Shown piece after piece: positions 1 through 9,974 of a DNA stretch of 64,000 nucleotides; the stretch's first letter is position 1; each line of letters begins with the position of its first letter. Source of the stretch: Clavulina sp. PMI_390 (taxonomy: Eukaryota > Basidiomycota > Agaricomycetes > Cantharellales > Hydnaceae); NCBI GenBank assembly GCA_015039315.1, contig WIDE01000078.1, positions 1 through 64,000 on the forward strand. The letters run 5' to 3'. The position numbers were made by a program, and so were the translations under genes. The notes beneath the pieces are model-generated. The model saw only the letters and a program-made list of their open reading frames with translations. It searched no databases and was not told where the DNA came from.

Positions 1-257
1 ACAACTAAACAATGCGGAACAAGAGAAGAAAAGAACTATACATGTCAGAAGTAGACGGGTCGCCAAGATTTAGGCTTTGGCATCGAGATGAAAGCGGAGG
101 TTGCAACTGTTGTGGTTGAATGTGCACGTGACATTTCGGCATTCCCCTCCTTCGCTCTTTCCTTCCTTCGACTGCACCAAGCAACGCACTCATATTCTTA
201 ACGTCCCTGTAACCTTAAAACGGCACCATCGTTTTTCCTCCTTTTATTTCGTCTGGG

Positions 258-671
258 TACTGTAGTATTTCGACCATAGGTTCACGGGGTGTGACATGTG
301 ACCAGTTCAGGCTCAACTGAACTTAGTTCATCATTCACGGGTGTGACAAATCTGGGCGGAGATGACAGCCAATCTTCGCCGATCTCGCCATAGAGTTATC
401 TCAGTTCCTTCTCCTGTGCGGATTGTACAAATTTCATGCAGAGCTAACCGCAGATTGGGCAAAAAAATGCCCAGAAGCGGGTTCCGAATTTTTTTTTCGG
501 ATTTACGGATATAACTTTCTGCCTTTTTAGGTAGTTTCGGAGCCGAGGGAGCCGACCGGAGGCTCAGCCGGAGCCCCCAAACCCATTGTGACATGTGACC
601 ACGGTTCTGGGGGGTTCAGTTCACCAATCGCTGTGACCGTGACCTGAAACTATGGTCGTAATACTACAGTA
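258..671. mobile_element. MITE-like element with terminal inverted repeats and TA target duplication
   Basis: The ends are inverted repeats: CTGTAGTATT-T-CGACCATAG at 260-279 matches the reverse complement of the sequence ending at 669, with one mismatch in 20 bases and weaker pairing beyond. The element is flanked by TA at 258-259 and TA at 670-671, the target duplication expected of Tc1/mariner-type insertion. The motif GTGACATGTGACCA occurs as a direct repeat near both ends (about 291-303 and 587-600). The 410-bp body has no transposase-sized frame, so it would need a transposase supplied in trans. The 87-residue frame inside it (331-594, minus) is probably not a gene. Confidence 0.75.
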
Positions 672-1160
672 ACTCTGTTAATCTCTCTATGATTCACTTG
701 TGTTTAATGAATGTGCTGGCCAGAGCTTAACTGCTGAGGAAATGAATATCACTCCTCGAGTGCACGATATAATATCCAGGTCGAGTTTTCGCGGTTAGCT
801 CCTTGATCATCTTCCAACGTCATGCTCCCCTAGGTCTATACCTACGCCGCTTGTGCTTCTTGTTACCGTACGTCTGGGCCCTGCTCTAGTTATCTCTCAT
901 GGTCTCCCAGCCGTCTATCTCACTCCAGGGAACCTCAGAGTGTTCTTGAATTTTTTCGACGATTCTCAGGAAAGCTTTCCCCCGTCAATATGCCGGACAC
1001 AATGTGGAGCGCGCATTTGAACGAAATAATGATGCAGTTCAGCGTGAGACGAGAAAATAGCGTTTACAGGCGCCTACGGCGACGATGAACATCAAAGAGC
1101 CATGCTAAACTGCTGGGAACTATCGCTGCATGCGTTTCCCTGCTAGGTACTTCAGCCAAC
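672..1160. other. intergenic, 3' flank of polygalacturonase gene
   Basis: About 490 bases with no frame or motif I can support. It lies downstream of the minus-strand polygalacturonase and presumably holds its 3' untranslated region. Confidence 0.4.
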
Positions 1161-2856
1161 CTAGTAGGTGCCGCCCGAAACCTTTGCATTCTTGATCGCG
1201 CCTACGGACCCACCAGTTATGGTAAGACCGGCAAGATTCCAAGTACTATTCGAAAAACGTAAGATTAGTAGAATATATGAAATCCTGGTTTGGTGATTGC
1301 TCACCCAGGGCAAGAGGAGGTGGAGCCACAGTTAATCTCGAGACGCTTCGCACTGGAACCGACGGAAACGGTGTTCGTGCCGGAGAATGTAATGCCCTCG
1401 ATGATCACACCGGTGCCAGGGGTACCAAGCGTATCAGGATAACTCTGATCGATGAGAACGCCGTATTTGGTGATGCCAGAGAGAGTATTGCCGCTGGAAT
1501 CAAATGAGGTAGGGTCTCAGCTGTGGGTCTATCCGGTTCACAAGGGATAAGGCGTACGAGTAAGTAACGGTGTTAACGACCGAGTTGGTGGCATCTGAAA
1601 CGGTCTTGATGCGCAGACCGTTCACAGCGCCGGTGACAACGTTGTTGGAGATGACGACATTGCTGACGGTCGTGTCACTCTTGATGGAGCCGATGGAGAT
1701 ACCGTGGGTCGGGCCAGTGCAAGTGTTGCCCTGCAGCCAGAAAAAAAATGCACCCCAATAGAGCATAGTAAGCATGAATATGGGGATTGAAGGTACGTGA
1801 GACGCACAGTAAAGGTTATCTTGTTGCCGCGATTAATCGCGAGGCAGTCATCCTGGCCGTGCACCTTGGAGCTTTGGATAGTGACCGGACCGTCAGAGCT
1901 GACGTCAAAGCCATCTGTATTCTTTCCTAGGGAGTCCCCGTCCGCTGTGGGGATACATTAGTGAATCACAGTGATATTTCAGCAGCGATAACACATACAG
2001 TTGTCGACTGTGACACTGGAGACGACTACGTTGGCTCCACCGATGGCGACACCACGTGCAGGAGCGTTCTTGACAATGGTGTTGGTGAATGTGCCAGAAT
2101 GGTTAATTCGTAGCAGAGGAGCTGGCTTGGTTGAGCCACCACTGGTGCCTTCCCCGTCCTATAGTAAAAAGTAGTCAGCAGAAGTCAAGGCAGAATAGCT
2201 TCACGCTCTTACCCAGTACTGGTCACCATTACCCTTCAGCGAGTGTCCGTTACCATTCTGAGAATAATTGTCTTCAGCGATCGAAAAAAAAAAAGCTTCA
2301 GTCATATCACCTACAAAGGTAACACTATTGCCCTTCACAATCATGAGAGGGCCAGCCCATTGCTATACATGACAACCATAAGTTTTGCTGAGACTTGTAA
2401 TGTGAAACCATCGCGTACGTAGTATGGGAAGCTGATGTCTCCATTCCTGAATAATGCGTAGAAATTGAGCAAAAAAAAGTGTGAAGAAGCAGACAATGAC
2501 TTCATACATCGTAATCGTCGCTCCATCTGGAGCGTCGATCTCCAGCGTCACTGTTGGAAGATTAGGTTTGTTCGACGCTTAATGTCTTCAAGACACTTAC
2601 CTCCTTTGTCCATGGTGAATGCATCTTATCAAGAGGCTAGATGAGCACACGAATACAGATACTTTCCAACTAAAATGTGGTACTCACTAATCACAATGGT
2701 GGTGCACGCCACCGCAGCTGCTACCGAAGAATAGGACGAGATAGTGCCAGTGCAGCGTTTACCAACCTTACGTGGCGCCTCAGTGACTTCGATGGCGGGG
2801 GCGGCGAACACAACGGTCGCCAGTACAACGGCAGGGGCAAGTTTCGAAAAGATCAT
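1161..2856 (-). CDS. secreted endopolygalacturonase (GH28), multi-exon
   Basis: Hydrolyses alpha-1,4 linkages of polygalacturonan (pectin) outside the cell. The N-terminus (MIFSKLAPAVVLATVVFAAPA) is a clear signal peptide, followed by a short propeptide ending KR. Spliced exons read, in order, CTGTISSYSSVAAAVACTTI, KPAPLLRINHSGTF, KNTDGFDVSS (about 1890-1930), GQDDCLAINRG (about 1840), THGISIGS (about 1690) and RIKT (about 1615). These are the four GH28 active-site motifs with the catalytic aspartates, histidine and RIK. The usual GGHG before SIGS reads PTHG here, a mild departure. The tail reads TWNLAGLTITGG...SGGTY and stops at 1161. At least six short introns are inferred. The ATG at 2854-2856 is the only start that gives the signal peptide. 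Confidence 0.93.
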
Positions 2857-4400
2857 GCTGATGACAGGTAGAAGTTTTGGAGGAGGAGAGATGCTCTAAC
2901 TAGGTTTAGAGCAAATGAGGGTGATTTTATGCGTTGCACAGTGCGCTGTGAAGTGCCTTGCCCGGGCCGCTAGTTGGTCAGCGGCAGCAAAGGCCACAGT
3001 CTACCGTCGTGAGCTCCGCACGACTTGTGGCACGGTACGGCATGTCGTCGGGGATTAGCCTGGTGCCGAACGCTAAGGAAACGCGAGAAAAAACAAGGGA
3101 GCATCTTCAGAAATGGGGCGCCAAGAGCTTTCCTTGTTCACAAGGGAGATCCACGTCGTTTACTACCGCTGTTCTACCGATCAAAACAAAGGGAGAGGCT
3201 CTTCAGCGGGCCGTTCGAGGTCTCTACGGTCCGTACACTGACACTATACCGTGCAAATGGTCCGGTTTACATGGTTCCAAGCCATGCCAAGACATTGGCC
3301 AGATCATTTGAACGGGGGCTGTTCAGAAGCGTGGCAACCTTTTGCCTTCATAAGTATTGAAATAAACTCCCTGTTGCTTGGATATCAGTCTTCGGTAATG
3401 GGAGCCGTTATCAGGTTGCGACCAGTTCAACGAACCAAAACTTCATGGCTGGTACTAATAGGGTGCGGTGCAAGAGTAAATGAGAAGTTCGCTGCACCAA
3501 CTAGTAGCCACGCCAAGGAGATTTTTCCACTATGTCTCTCAGTAACATATCGTTGTGAGGAGCTAGCAGAAGGTTCCTGCACATCAAATGATGTAGTAGC
3601 CCAAGAACTGGCCGAGCATTTATTTGCCGTGGCCACTGGAGAAGCAGTCCTTCCGGTCGCCGATAAGGCATTAAGTAAGTTAGCTAGCTGTTTGAAACCA
3701 TATCTTGTGGAGATGACAGTCACGGTCATCAAGGTAGGTTGAGAGTGGCTGGGAATCCTTGTTGGTAACTGTTGACATGTGCTGTTGTGTGCCTTTCTCG
3801 GCGGCCACAACAAGGCCTGATGTAGTGTGGTTGCCGAAGTTATGCTCCCAAGAAGCATTAGCTTTATCCTACTTCATGCTCCAGAAGATTATCTGTTTCT
3901 TCGTCCATCCCGGTAGCTTGGCTATCTCCAACTCGCTTGCCATCGTGCTACTCACGATCATGAGAGGGCGACGTCGAAGTTTGCGGATTTCCATAACTGC
4001 TCTTCGCTGCGCTTCCCGAGTGACCGACTGCATGGTCCCAATGTACCACTCTGATTATGTGACTGTGGTTTCTGAGCTGGTGTTTGTATCTGGGCTGGCC
4101 ATTCCAAATCTACCGTCGGTGCACTGGCAGCATGCCCGCTAGGAGCAATCAGCACTGTTCCGTAAGTGCCTTCGACCTGTATGAAACTCTTTAGCATGCC
4201 CTGTGAACTTCTGCCCGTTACACTGAGACTCGGCCACCTCGCCAGTCGTCAGTTCACCTATGTTGGTGCGCGGTCTTCAACAATACAGGCGTGTTTTTTT
4301 CCTCCAAGTATCGATCACTTATTGACTATTAGCCAGCCATGTAGTACCGAGAGAGAAGCACATGTTCCTGCATTCATTTAGCTCTCGATTCTATGTAATC
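2857..4400. other. gene-poor stretch; no supported gene
   Basis: Several overlapping frames of 100-160 codons exist on both strands (for example 3427-3858 minus and 3251-3742 plus), but none shows a family motif, a signal peptide or a consistent exon chain. The minus-strand frame at 3427-3858 is rich in Ser and Thr. This could be a decayed gene or transposon remnant; I see no terminal repeats. Confidence 0.3.
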
Positions 4401-4564
4401 CACGGAGGTTTGGAGGGGTCGCCAAGACTTCCCGCACAGTGATAGAGTATGAGTCAATTGACTTGATCAAAGTACTCTCAAAAGATGCAAGAAGTCCTCG
4501 CACATGCGCCTGAGACTGACCGGCTCCTTGGGTCCCGGTCGATGTCCGGTAACACAAGTGGTGA

Positions 4565-4573
4565 CTATAAGTA
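4565..4573 (+). promoter_or_regulatory. TATA-like box of small secreted protein copy 1
   Basis: CTATAAGTA lies about 130 bases before the ATG at 4699. A matching box sits at the same distance upstream of copy 2 (6172) and copy 3 (about 59193), so spacing is conserved across all three paralogues. Confidence 0.6.
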
Positions 4574-4698
4574 GCTCTGGGGTCTTCCCGCTGACCTTTG
4601 GTCCTCTTGTCCACATCTCAAACACAAAACTTGGGTACAATTAGGCTTTTCTGTGCCATGACCTGGTTTTGGACTCCATTGATTAATTAAGCCAGTAG

Positions 4699-5203
4699 AT
4701 GCGGGTTCTCTCCTTTGTTGCAACGCTCGTGCTCGGCACCCTTGCCACTGAAGGATACGTGACGACCAGCACAGAGTGGGCAGACTTATGCTATGCCCAT
4801 ATTACTGCTTCAGTAGCTACCAAAACACAGGCCGGCGTCACTGTGACCGCCACCGAGCCTAGCACCGCTTATGCCGTATGTGTTTGCGACTTCTGGTTTC
4901 CAATGGCTCAAGTAGTCATTGATCTCGCTCTCTCAAGTTCCGACTTTTCTCGTAGACTACCACCACGTTCGTGTTTTACACTGGAGCTGCGAGCGTGGCT
5001 ACCCTCCTGCCCCCAGAGCCTCGGTTCTCGAGCAAACAACCATCGTTGTCATCAACGAGCGTTACACCAGGAGAACTGATACATGGACTCCAACGACGAC
5101 GGAATTCAACCCTGCAAGCGCGACGACCACAAGCCTGTCATCCACTACTGTCACTGAGTTTGTCACGTACACGCTTTGCGCTCCAGGAAACTTGTGCTGT
5201 TAG
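4699..5203 (+). pseudogene. small secreted protein, copy 1, frameshifted
   Basis: Paralogue of the intact genes at 6309 and 59061. Exon 1 (4699-4875) encodes a signal peptide and the motif TTSTEWADLCYA, then TATEPSTAYA. The intron 4876-4955 (GTATGT...TAG) is at the same position as in the other copies. Exon 2 starts in frame (TTTFVFYTGAA), but relative to copy 2 one base is missing near 4990. The rest of the family sequence (RGYPPAP, EQTTIVVINE, CAPGNLCC, stop at 5203) is in another frame. Either the gene is dead, with a replaced out-of-frame tail, or the base was lost in sequencing or assembly. The function of the family is unknown to me. Confidence 0.8.
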
Positions 5204-5385
5204 ATATTACTGTTGTTTCTATGTTGGTGAGGATCACCTCTCTTGTTTCTGGGTCTGTTGCTGGGACAACACTTGCGGTTGAAAATATAGTGAGCATCGC
5301 CACAAGCACGGCCCTTTCTGCTAAAGCCGTTCCTGGTCGTCCATTGTGTAGCAATCACAGGTTACACACATTGCTAAGAATTTAG
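5204..5385 (-). pseudogene. decayed fragment of a cytochrome P450 C-terminus
   Basis: The minus-strand frame reads GRPGTALAERAVLVAMLTIF followed by STASVVPA. This aligns with ICPGMALAETTVLAAMLTII and ATANVVPA in the intact P450 just downstream. The heme-ligand cysteine of the CPG motif is replaced by arginine (GRPG). No other P450 exon is present nearby, and the fragment abuts the stop codon of small secreted protein copy 1. It mirrors the arrangement at 6309-7240, so it is the truncated end of a local duplication. Confidence 0.8.
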
Positions 5386-6050
5386 TAACTCAAGGAGGCC
5401 TGGCCAGCATGCCGTGAACTCAAGGTCGTCCAAGTTTGCACACTCGGACGTTGTGCTTTTCGTGAGAAGCTAGAGCAGCATTGAGGTCCACACACAATCC
5501 TAATACCAGCCATCATATTAACACTTTTGTCTTATCTAATGTGAACCTAGAAACTGCACGAAGTCCCTGAGAATAATACCTTGCAGTTTCCCACAATCCC
5601 TCCCCACCTCAATATAAACATGCATTATTCTCGGGCTGAGTTGGACATGGCCTGCCCTGGCCCTTTCTTTGATGTAAAATAAACTGAGTAACCAATCCGC
5701 CCTAGTGGGTGCTCGCAGTTCTAGCATCTCTAAGAGTGAAACGGCATCCTGACATTGGTGGCTTTGCTTCATCAACGCGCGGCGGCAAAGCGTGAAGCGA
5801 TGCCCACTGTCCTGGTAACCCATCCTTTCACTACCTAATAGCTCGATCGATACTTAGGCGACACCCACAACAAAACGGTGCCTTCATACATTCTCGTGTT
5901 CCTTGCGGACTTCATCGCTGATTGAACAATGATGACTGACTAATCAGAACTTATGACGAAGAGGACATTCTTCTTTAGTCTATTCTTTCTGGATAACCCG
6001 CAATCTACCGAAATTTGCGCGAGGCACTAGGAGACACCGACACACTGGTT
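5386..6050. other. spacer between duplicated small secreted protein units
   Basis: About 660 bases without a supported gene. The 95-codon minus frame at 5536-5823 has no recognisable motif and does not resemble the P450 exons. Confidence 0.35.
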
Positions 6051-6171
6051 GAGAATGAGTCAGTTGACCTAAATTGAGTGGTTCTAAACCGTGCGAGAGG
6101 CCCTCTTGTGTACCCCCGGGACTAACCAGACCATTGGTTCCCGGTTCATTTCGGGTGCAACATATGGCGAC

Positions 6172-6180
6172 TTATAAGTA
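6172..6180 (+). promoter_or_regulatory. TATA-like box of small secreted protein copy 2
   Basis: TTATAAGTA is about 130 bases before the ATG at 6309. The surrounding bases (ACTTATAAGTAGCTCTG) closely match those upstream of copy 1 (ACTATAAGTAGCTCTG), so the promoter was duplicated with the gene. Confidence 0.6.
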
Positions 6181-6308
6181 GCTCTGATACCTTCAACTCG
6201 ACCTTCACCCCCCTTGTCAAGAACCCAAGGACGAAGCTTTGGTATGATCTGCGCTAAATTACGTTTTTTATCCTGGCTCTGAGCCTTCCTAGTCAATCTT
6301 GTTCAAAG

Positions 6309-6812
6309 ATGCGCGTTATTACCTTTATCTCCGCGCTCGTGCTTAGCGCTTTTGGAGCTCAAGCATACGTCACGACTAGCACGGAGTGGGCCGACTTGTG
6401 CTATGCCCAAGTCACTGCTCCCGTCGCCACCACAACTCAAGCTGGCGTCACGGTAACTGCTACTGAGCCTGGTACCGCTTACACTGTATGTCTTTGAGAC
6501 TCCTGAAAAGATTTATAGATACTTAACCTCACTTCCCGTCCACATACTCTCTGATAACAGACCACAACTGCCTACGTATACTACACAGGTCCTGCCAAGC
6601 GTGGCTACCCTCCTGCTCGTCGCGTCCCTGCTCCTGCTGAGCAAACGACCATCGTGGTCATCAACGCGTGCTACACAACGAGAACGGATACCTATACACC
6701 CACGACCACGGTGTTCAACCCTGCAAGCACAACCACTACCAGCGTTTCGTCTACAACTATAACTGACCTTACCACGTATACGATCTGCGCCCCTGGAAAC
6801 CTCTGCGGCTGA
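6309..6812 (+). CDS. small secreted protein, copy 2 (TTSTEWADLCYA...CAPGNLCG family)
   Basis: Exon 1 (6309-6485) gives a signal peptide (MRVITFISALVLSAFGAQA) and then YVTTSTEWADLCYAQVTAPV. The intron is 6486-6560 (75 nt, GTATGT...CAG). Exon 2 (6561-6812) continues TTTAYVYYTGPAKRGYPPA, a VVINACYT segment, a Thr-rich stretch (TYTPTTTVFNPASTTTT) and ends CAPGNLCG. The product is about 140 residues with few cysteines, mostly near the ends, and heavy in Thr and Val. Copy 1 lies upstream and copy 3 near 59 kb. I do not recognise a described domain. A secreted effector-like or wall-associated role is only a guess from size, signal peptide and duplication. Confidence 0.85.
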
Positions 6813-6843
6813 GGTCGTTGGCTATAGACGGTGCTTAACAGAC

Positions 6844-9182
6844 TTAACCTTGAACATCAGCATCGATTGTGGTCCAAGGTGGTAATGCACATAATATGTA
6901 CGTCAATAGTAGTCGGATAGCAACAAAAATATCGCTTTCATTCTGCAAGTGAGTCGCGGAGAAGAGCCAAAGAGACGTTTGAGCGTGATTGGAATTGACA
7001 GATGAAAGGAAGTGGGTTACTGCCACCGGGTGGACCAAAAGTGACGTCATAATTTGATTGAACTTGAGAAGGCACGATAGAACACACTCTATGAAAAGCC
7101 CAGTTGTTCGGGTGTCAATGGCAATTGAGTCTCCCGTCCCATGATCCAATGCTGGAACGACATTTGCGGTAGCGATTATAGTGAGCATCGCTGCTAGAAC
7201 AGTTGTTTCTGCTAGAGCCATTCCTGGGCAAATTCTGCACAGCAGTTTGCAGGGGTCGCCGAAATCTGAGTAAACCGGGAAAGCTCTGTAAGCAATCAGA
7301 CTTACCGTCGACCAATGCCAAAGACGAACAAACGCGGGTCTCTCGCAGGACTCTGTCCGAGGAACCGCTCAGGTAAGAATTTCTCTGGTTCTGGATATGT
7401 GGTGTCATCGCGGGATATAGCCCTGTAGAAATGAGAATCACAAATGAGCGTGATTTGTTTTCTGATTGCCTTGATAGAATTGGGTACCATAGATTAGACG
7501 TGACAATAGCGCCTTTGGGGATGGTATAGCCTGAGGGAATATCAGTGTCATTCAATCTTTTAAGAGTGTGGAGCTCGAACCATCAACATTGTCTTCGTTT
7601 ACCGCCTCATGAGGGACAGCAATCGGGGCTACTGGTCTCCACCGAAGCACCTCCTTATACATGGCCTCGATATAGGGAAGGCTCGATATGCTACCGCAAG
7701 AGAGCAATTATTAATAAATGGAGCCATAGAGCTCCATTGATAATAGGATTTCGCTCACTCGCCGACGCAAGGAAGTCTTCCTGGACCGACCACGCTATCC
7801 AGCTCGGCCTGTGCCTTCGTCTGCTTGTCTGGATGTAGTAATAGAGCCTGTATGAAGAACTGCACGGTACCGAACGTGGTGTCTATGCCAGCAACGACTG
7901 GCCGCAAGCTGATGAGCTGACTATTGAGTCTGCAGAAAATTTATCGAATAACATACGCGAAGATCCCAAGACTGCCCCTAGTTGTTCGCCATCCAACGAA
8001 GTGGATCCATCCCGAAACAATTGTGCTGCAACAGACTCAGAGTTGTGACCAGATTCCTTGTGGGCCAATATCGATAGTGGCACATGAGCGAGGGAGAAGA
8101 AAATTTTGCTGAATAGGTCTCACATATGACTTCTTTGATTCTGCATACGGTCTCGTAATCATCGCAAGTCGTCTCGTAGCTGGACCCCATCTTGCTTCTC
8201 CGGCTGCTGCTGAGGATATCATTTGAGCGAAACGCTGGTACCAGCGACTGACAGTAAAATCTGGGGAGAATCAAGCCCTGTTAAAATTGTGATACTATGA
8301 CAACGGGGAACGTGAACTCACATCCGGGAATTGTGTTGCTTGGGTGAACGCCAGGGATGATGCAAGGAGAGACTCTCTGGATGCTTTGCTGACAAAACCG
8401 AGTAATCTGTTATCGCTCAAAGTGTTAGGGAATGATATAGATGTCTAAGAATCGATTATGCAGTGGGCTCACATCCTTGCCGAGGGATTCCGCGCTTATT
8501 CCATATATCACACGCATCCAGGTATTGGTGACGACGCTGTAAGGCAGAAAAAAATTAGGATGGTATCATTGAGGTTCTTTGTTCAGGATCACCTACTTGG
8601 CATATTCTGACGAATGTGTATGAGGTGATTGCACCGATTGTAGAACGAACGCCTGTGCCTCTTGCTCGATTTGTGAACTGTAGATCTTGGCTACCGGCTC
8701 CTTCCCAAGGTATTGGTGAAGGAACCGCCGCTCCTCTCTCCATCGTGGGCCGTAGCGCGTGTGAGGAGGGGACGCTGCTGGATTCCTGACAGAGTGCAGC
8801 AATCAGAGGTTAGATCATTTGTTCATCCTGCTAGATGAGAAAAATCTATGACTCACGCTGCTTGGATCAGCGTGGACAGATAGCGCTCCGAATAGTTCGC
8901 AGCACGCTTTGAGAAAAGTTCCTGGACAACACGGTACGACCCTAGCACTACAGTATTTTCTTTGATGCCAGGTAGAAACACAATATCCCCGAACTTTGCG
9001 TTCAAAGCAGTGAAATAGAGCCATGGTCGTCGGGAGGGCACATGAGAGACATTGCCGAGTACAGGATAGCCCTGAGGACCGGGAGGATGGTTACGACGGC
9101 GATTGAGATCACGAATGTGGACCAAGAAGGCTAAGAGCATGGCGAAGACGAGTATTACGGCTAGGGTAGGGGATAAGGACAT
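6844..9182 (-). CDS. cytochrome P450 monooxygenase 1
   Basis: Membrane-anchored heme monooxygenase. The start at 9182 gives a hydrophobic anchor (LAVILVFAMLLAFLV) followed by the proline hinge HPPGPQGYPVLGN. Later exons show RWREERRFLHQYLG (about 8700), the I-helix AGIDTT (about 7890), the ExxR helix KEVLRWRP (about 7650), PERF and FGIGRR (about 7330). An intron follows, then ICPGMALAE, giving the heme motif FGIGRR-ICPG with its cysteine. The last exon is uncertain: the frame after IDTRTTG runs on without a clear P450 ending and stops at 6844, so the true 3' end may lie anywhere between 6844 and 7080. Divergent from P450 2; the substrate cannot be told from sequence. Confidence 0.88.
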
Positions 9183-9974
9183 TGTTTCTGAATGGCTTGG
9201 CTTTGAGTACTAAGGGGAGAAATTGGCGCAGCACGGTTTGTTAGGCGACCTTTGCTTAAGTAGTTGTTTGTCGCCAAGTGAGTGTCTCGGCAAGTGTACG
9301 CCATGACGGGGGAGGAAACATAAGCGCACAGGGAGCTCGAATATTGAGACTTCTTCGTCATCCATCACGGCTGACGGGCACACCTCCCCATTACCTTACT
9401 GCCGGAGCCCATTGCCGGGATGAGGTCACCAGTGGATAGTGGTTAGGTTGACAAGTAGAGCATTTCTCCGTGCCTATTGTTCAGAAGCTTTTATCTGATG
9501 GCAGACTTGAATAGAAAACTGCAATGCGAAACCGAAGAAAGAAAAACCAAAGATATGGGACCCTGTGATTGTGACATGTATCAGCAGCAAAGTTATTTGG
9601 TGCTTATTCCGATGCTGTTGATAAGTATAGATGCTTGTAGGGAATGGAATGGCGTGAGGAGGAGATCCCTGTTGCGCCCGACACACCAGCCAACGCGTTC
9701 ATGGGAAGGTTGTGGGCGCGCGTAAACAGCCGCCAACACGGTCTGGGATGAAAAGGTGCGCGTGGGAACGTTGTTCCCATCTCATTCATTTCACGAGCTT
9801 TCATCTCATTCGCGCCCCCCTGAGTTCAGTACAGACTGTACAGTCTTGCGGCGGTGCGAACAATTGAAGAATAGAATGCCGGTGGGGTTACTTATGATTA
9901 GGCGTCGCGCACAACCCACCTCGTCTGTTCCGCGCCGTCAGACTTGAGCTCACTCTGGGCCAACACCACCAATC
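9183..9974. promoter_or_regulatory. shared divergent promoter region of P450 1 and P450 2
   Basis: This stretch of about 790 bases separates two head-to-head P450 genes, so it must hold both promoters. It contains a perfect 12-bp palindrome, GACTGTACAGTC, at 9834-9845, about 130 bases before the ATG of P450 2. Small frames inside it look like noise. Confidence 0.5.

Noticed and set aside
331..594. 87-codon minus-strand frame
   Set aside because: It lies wholly inside the MITE-like element and has no motif; similar frames would recur with each copy of the element.
3025..3360. Frame with a GPFEV...GPVYMVPSH stretch resembling the end of a retrotransposon polyprotein
   Set aside because: Similarity is only a vague impression; no reverse transcriptase, integrase or LTR is nearby.
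3427..3858. 143-codon Ser/Thr-rich minus frame
   Set aside because: No signal peptide, no motif and a competing plus-strand frame of similar length.
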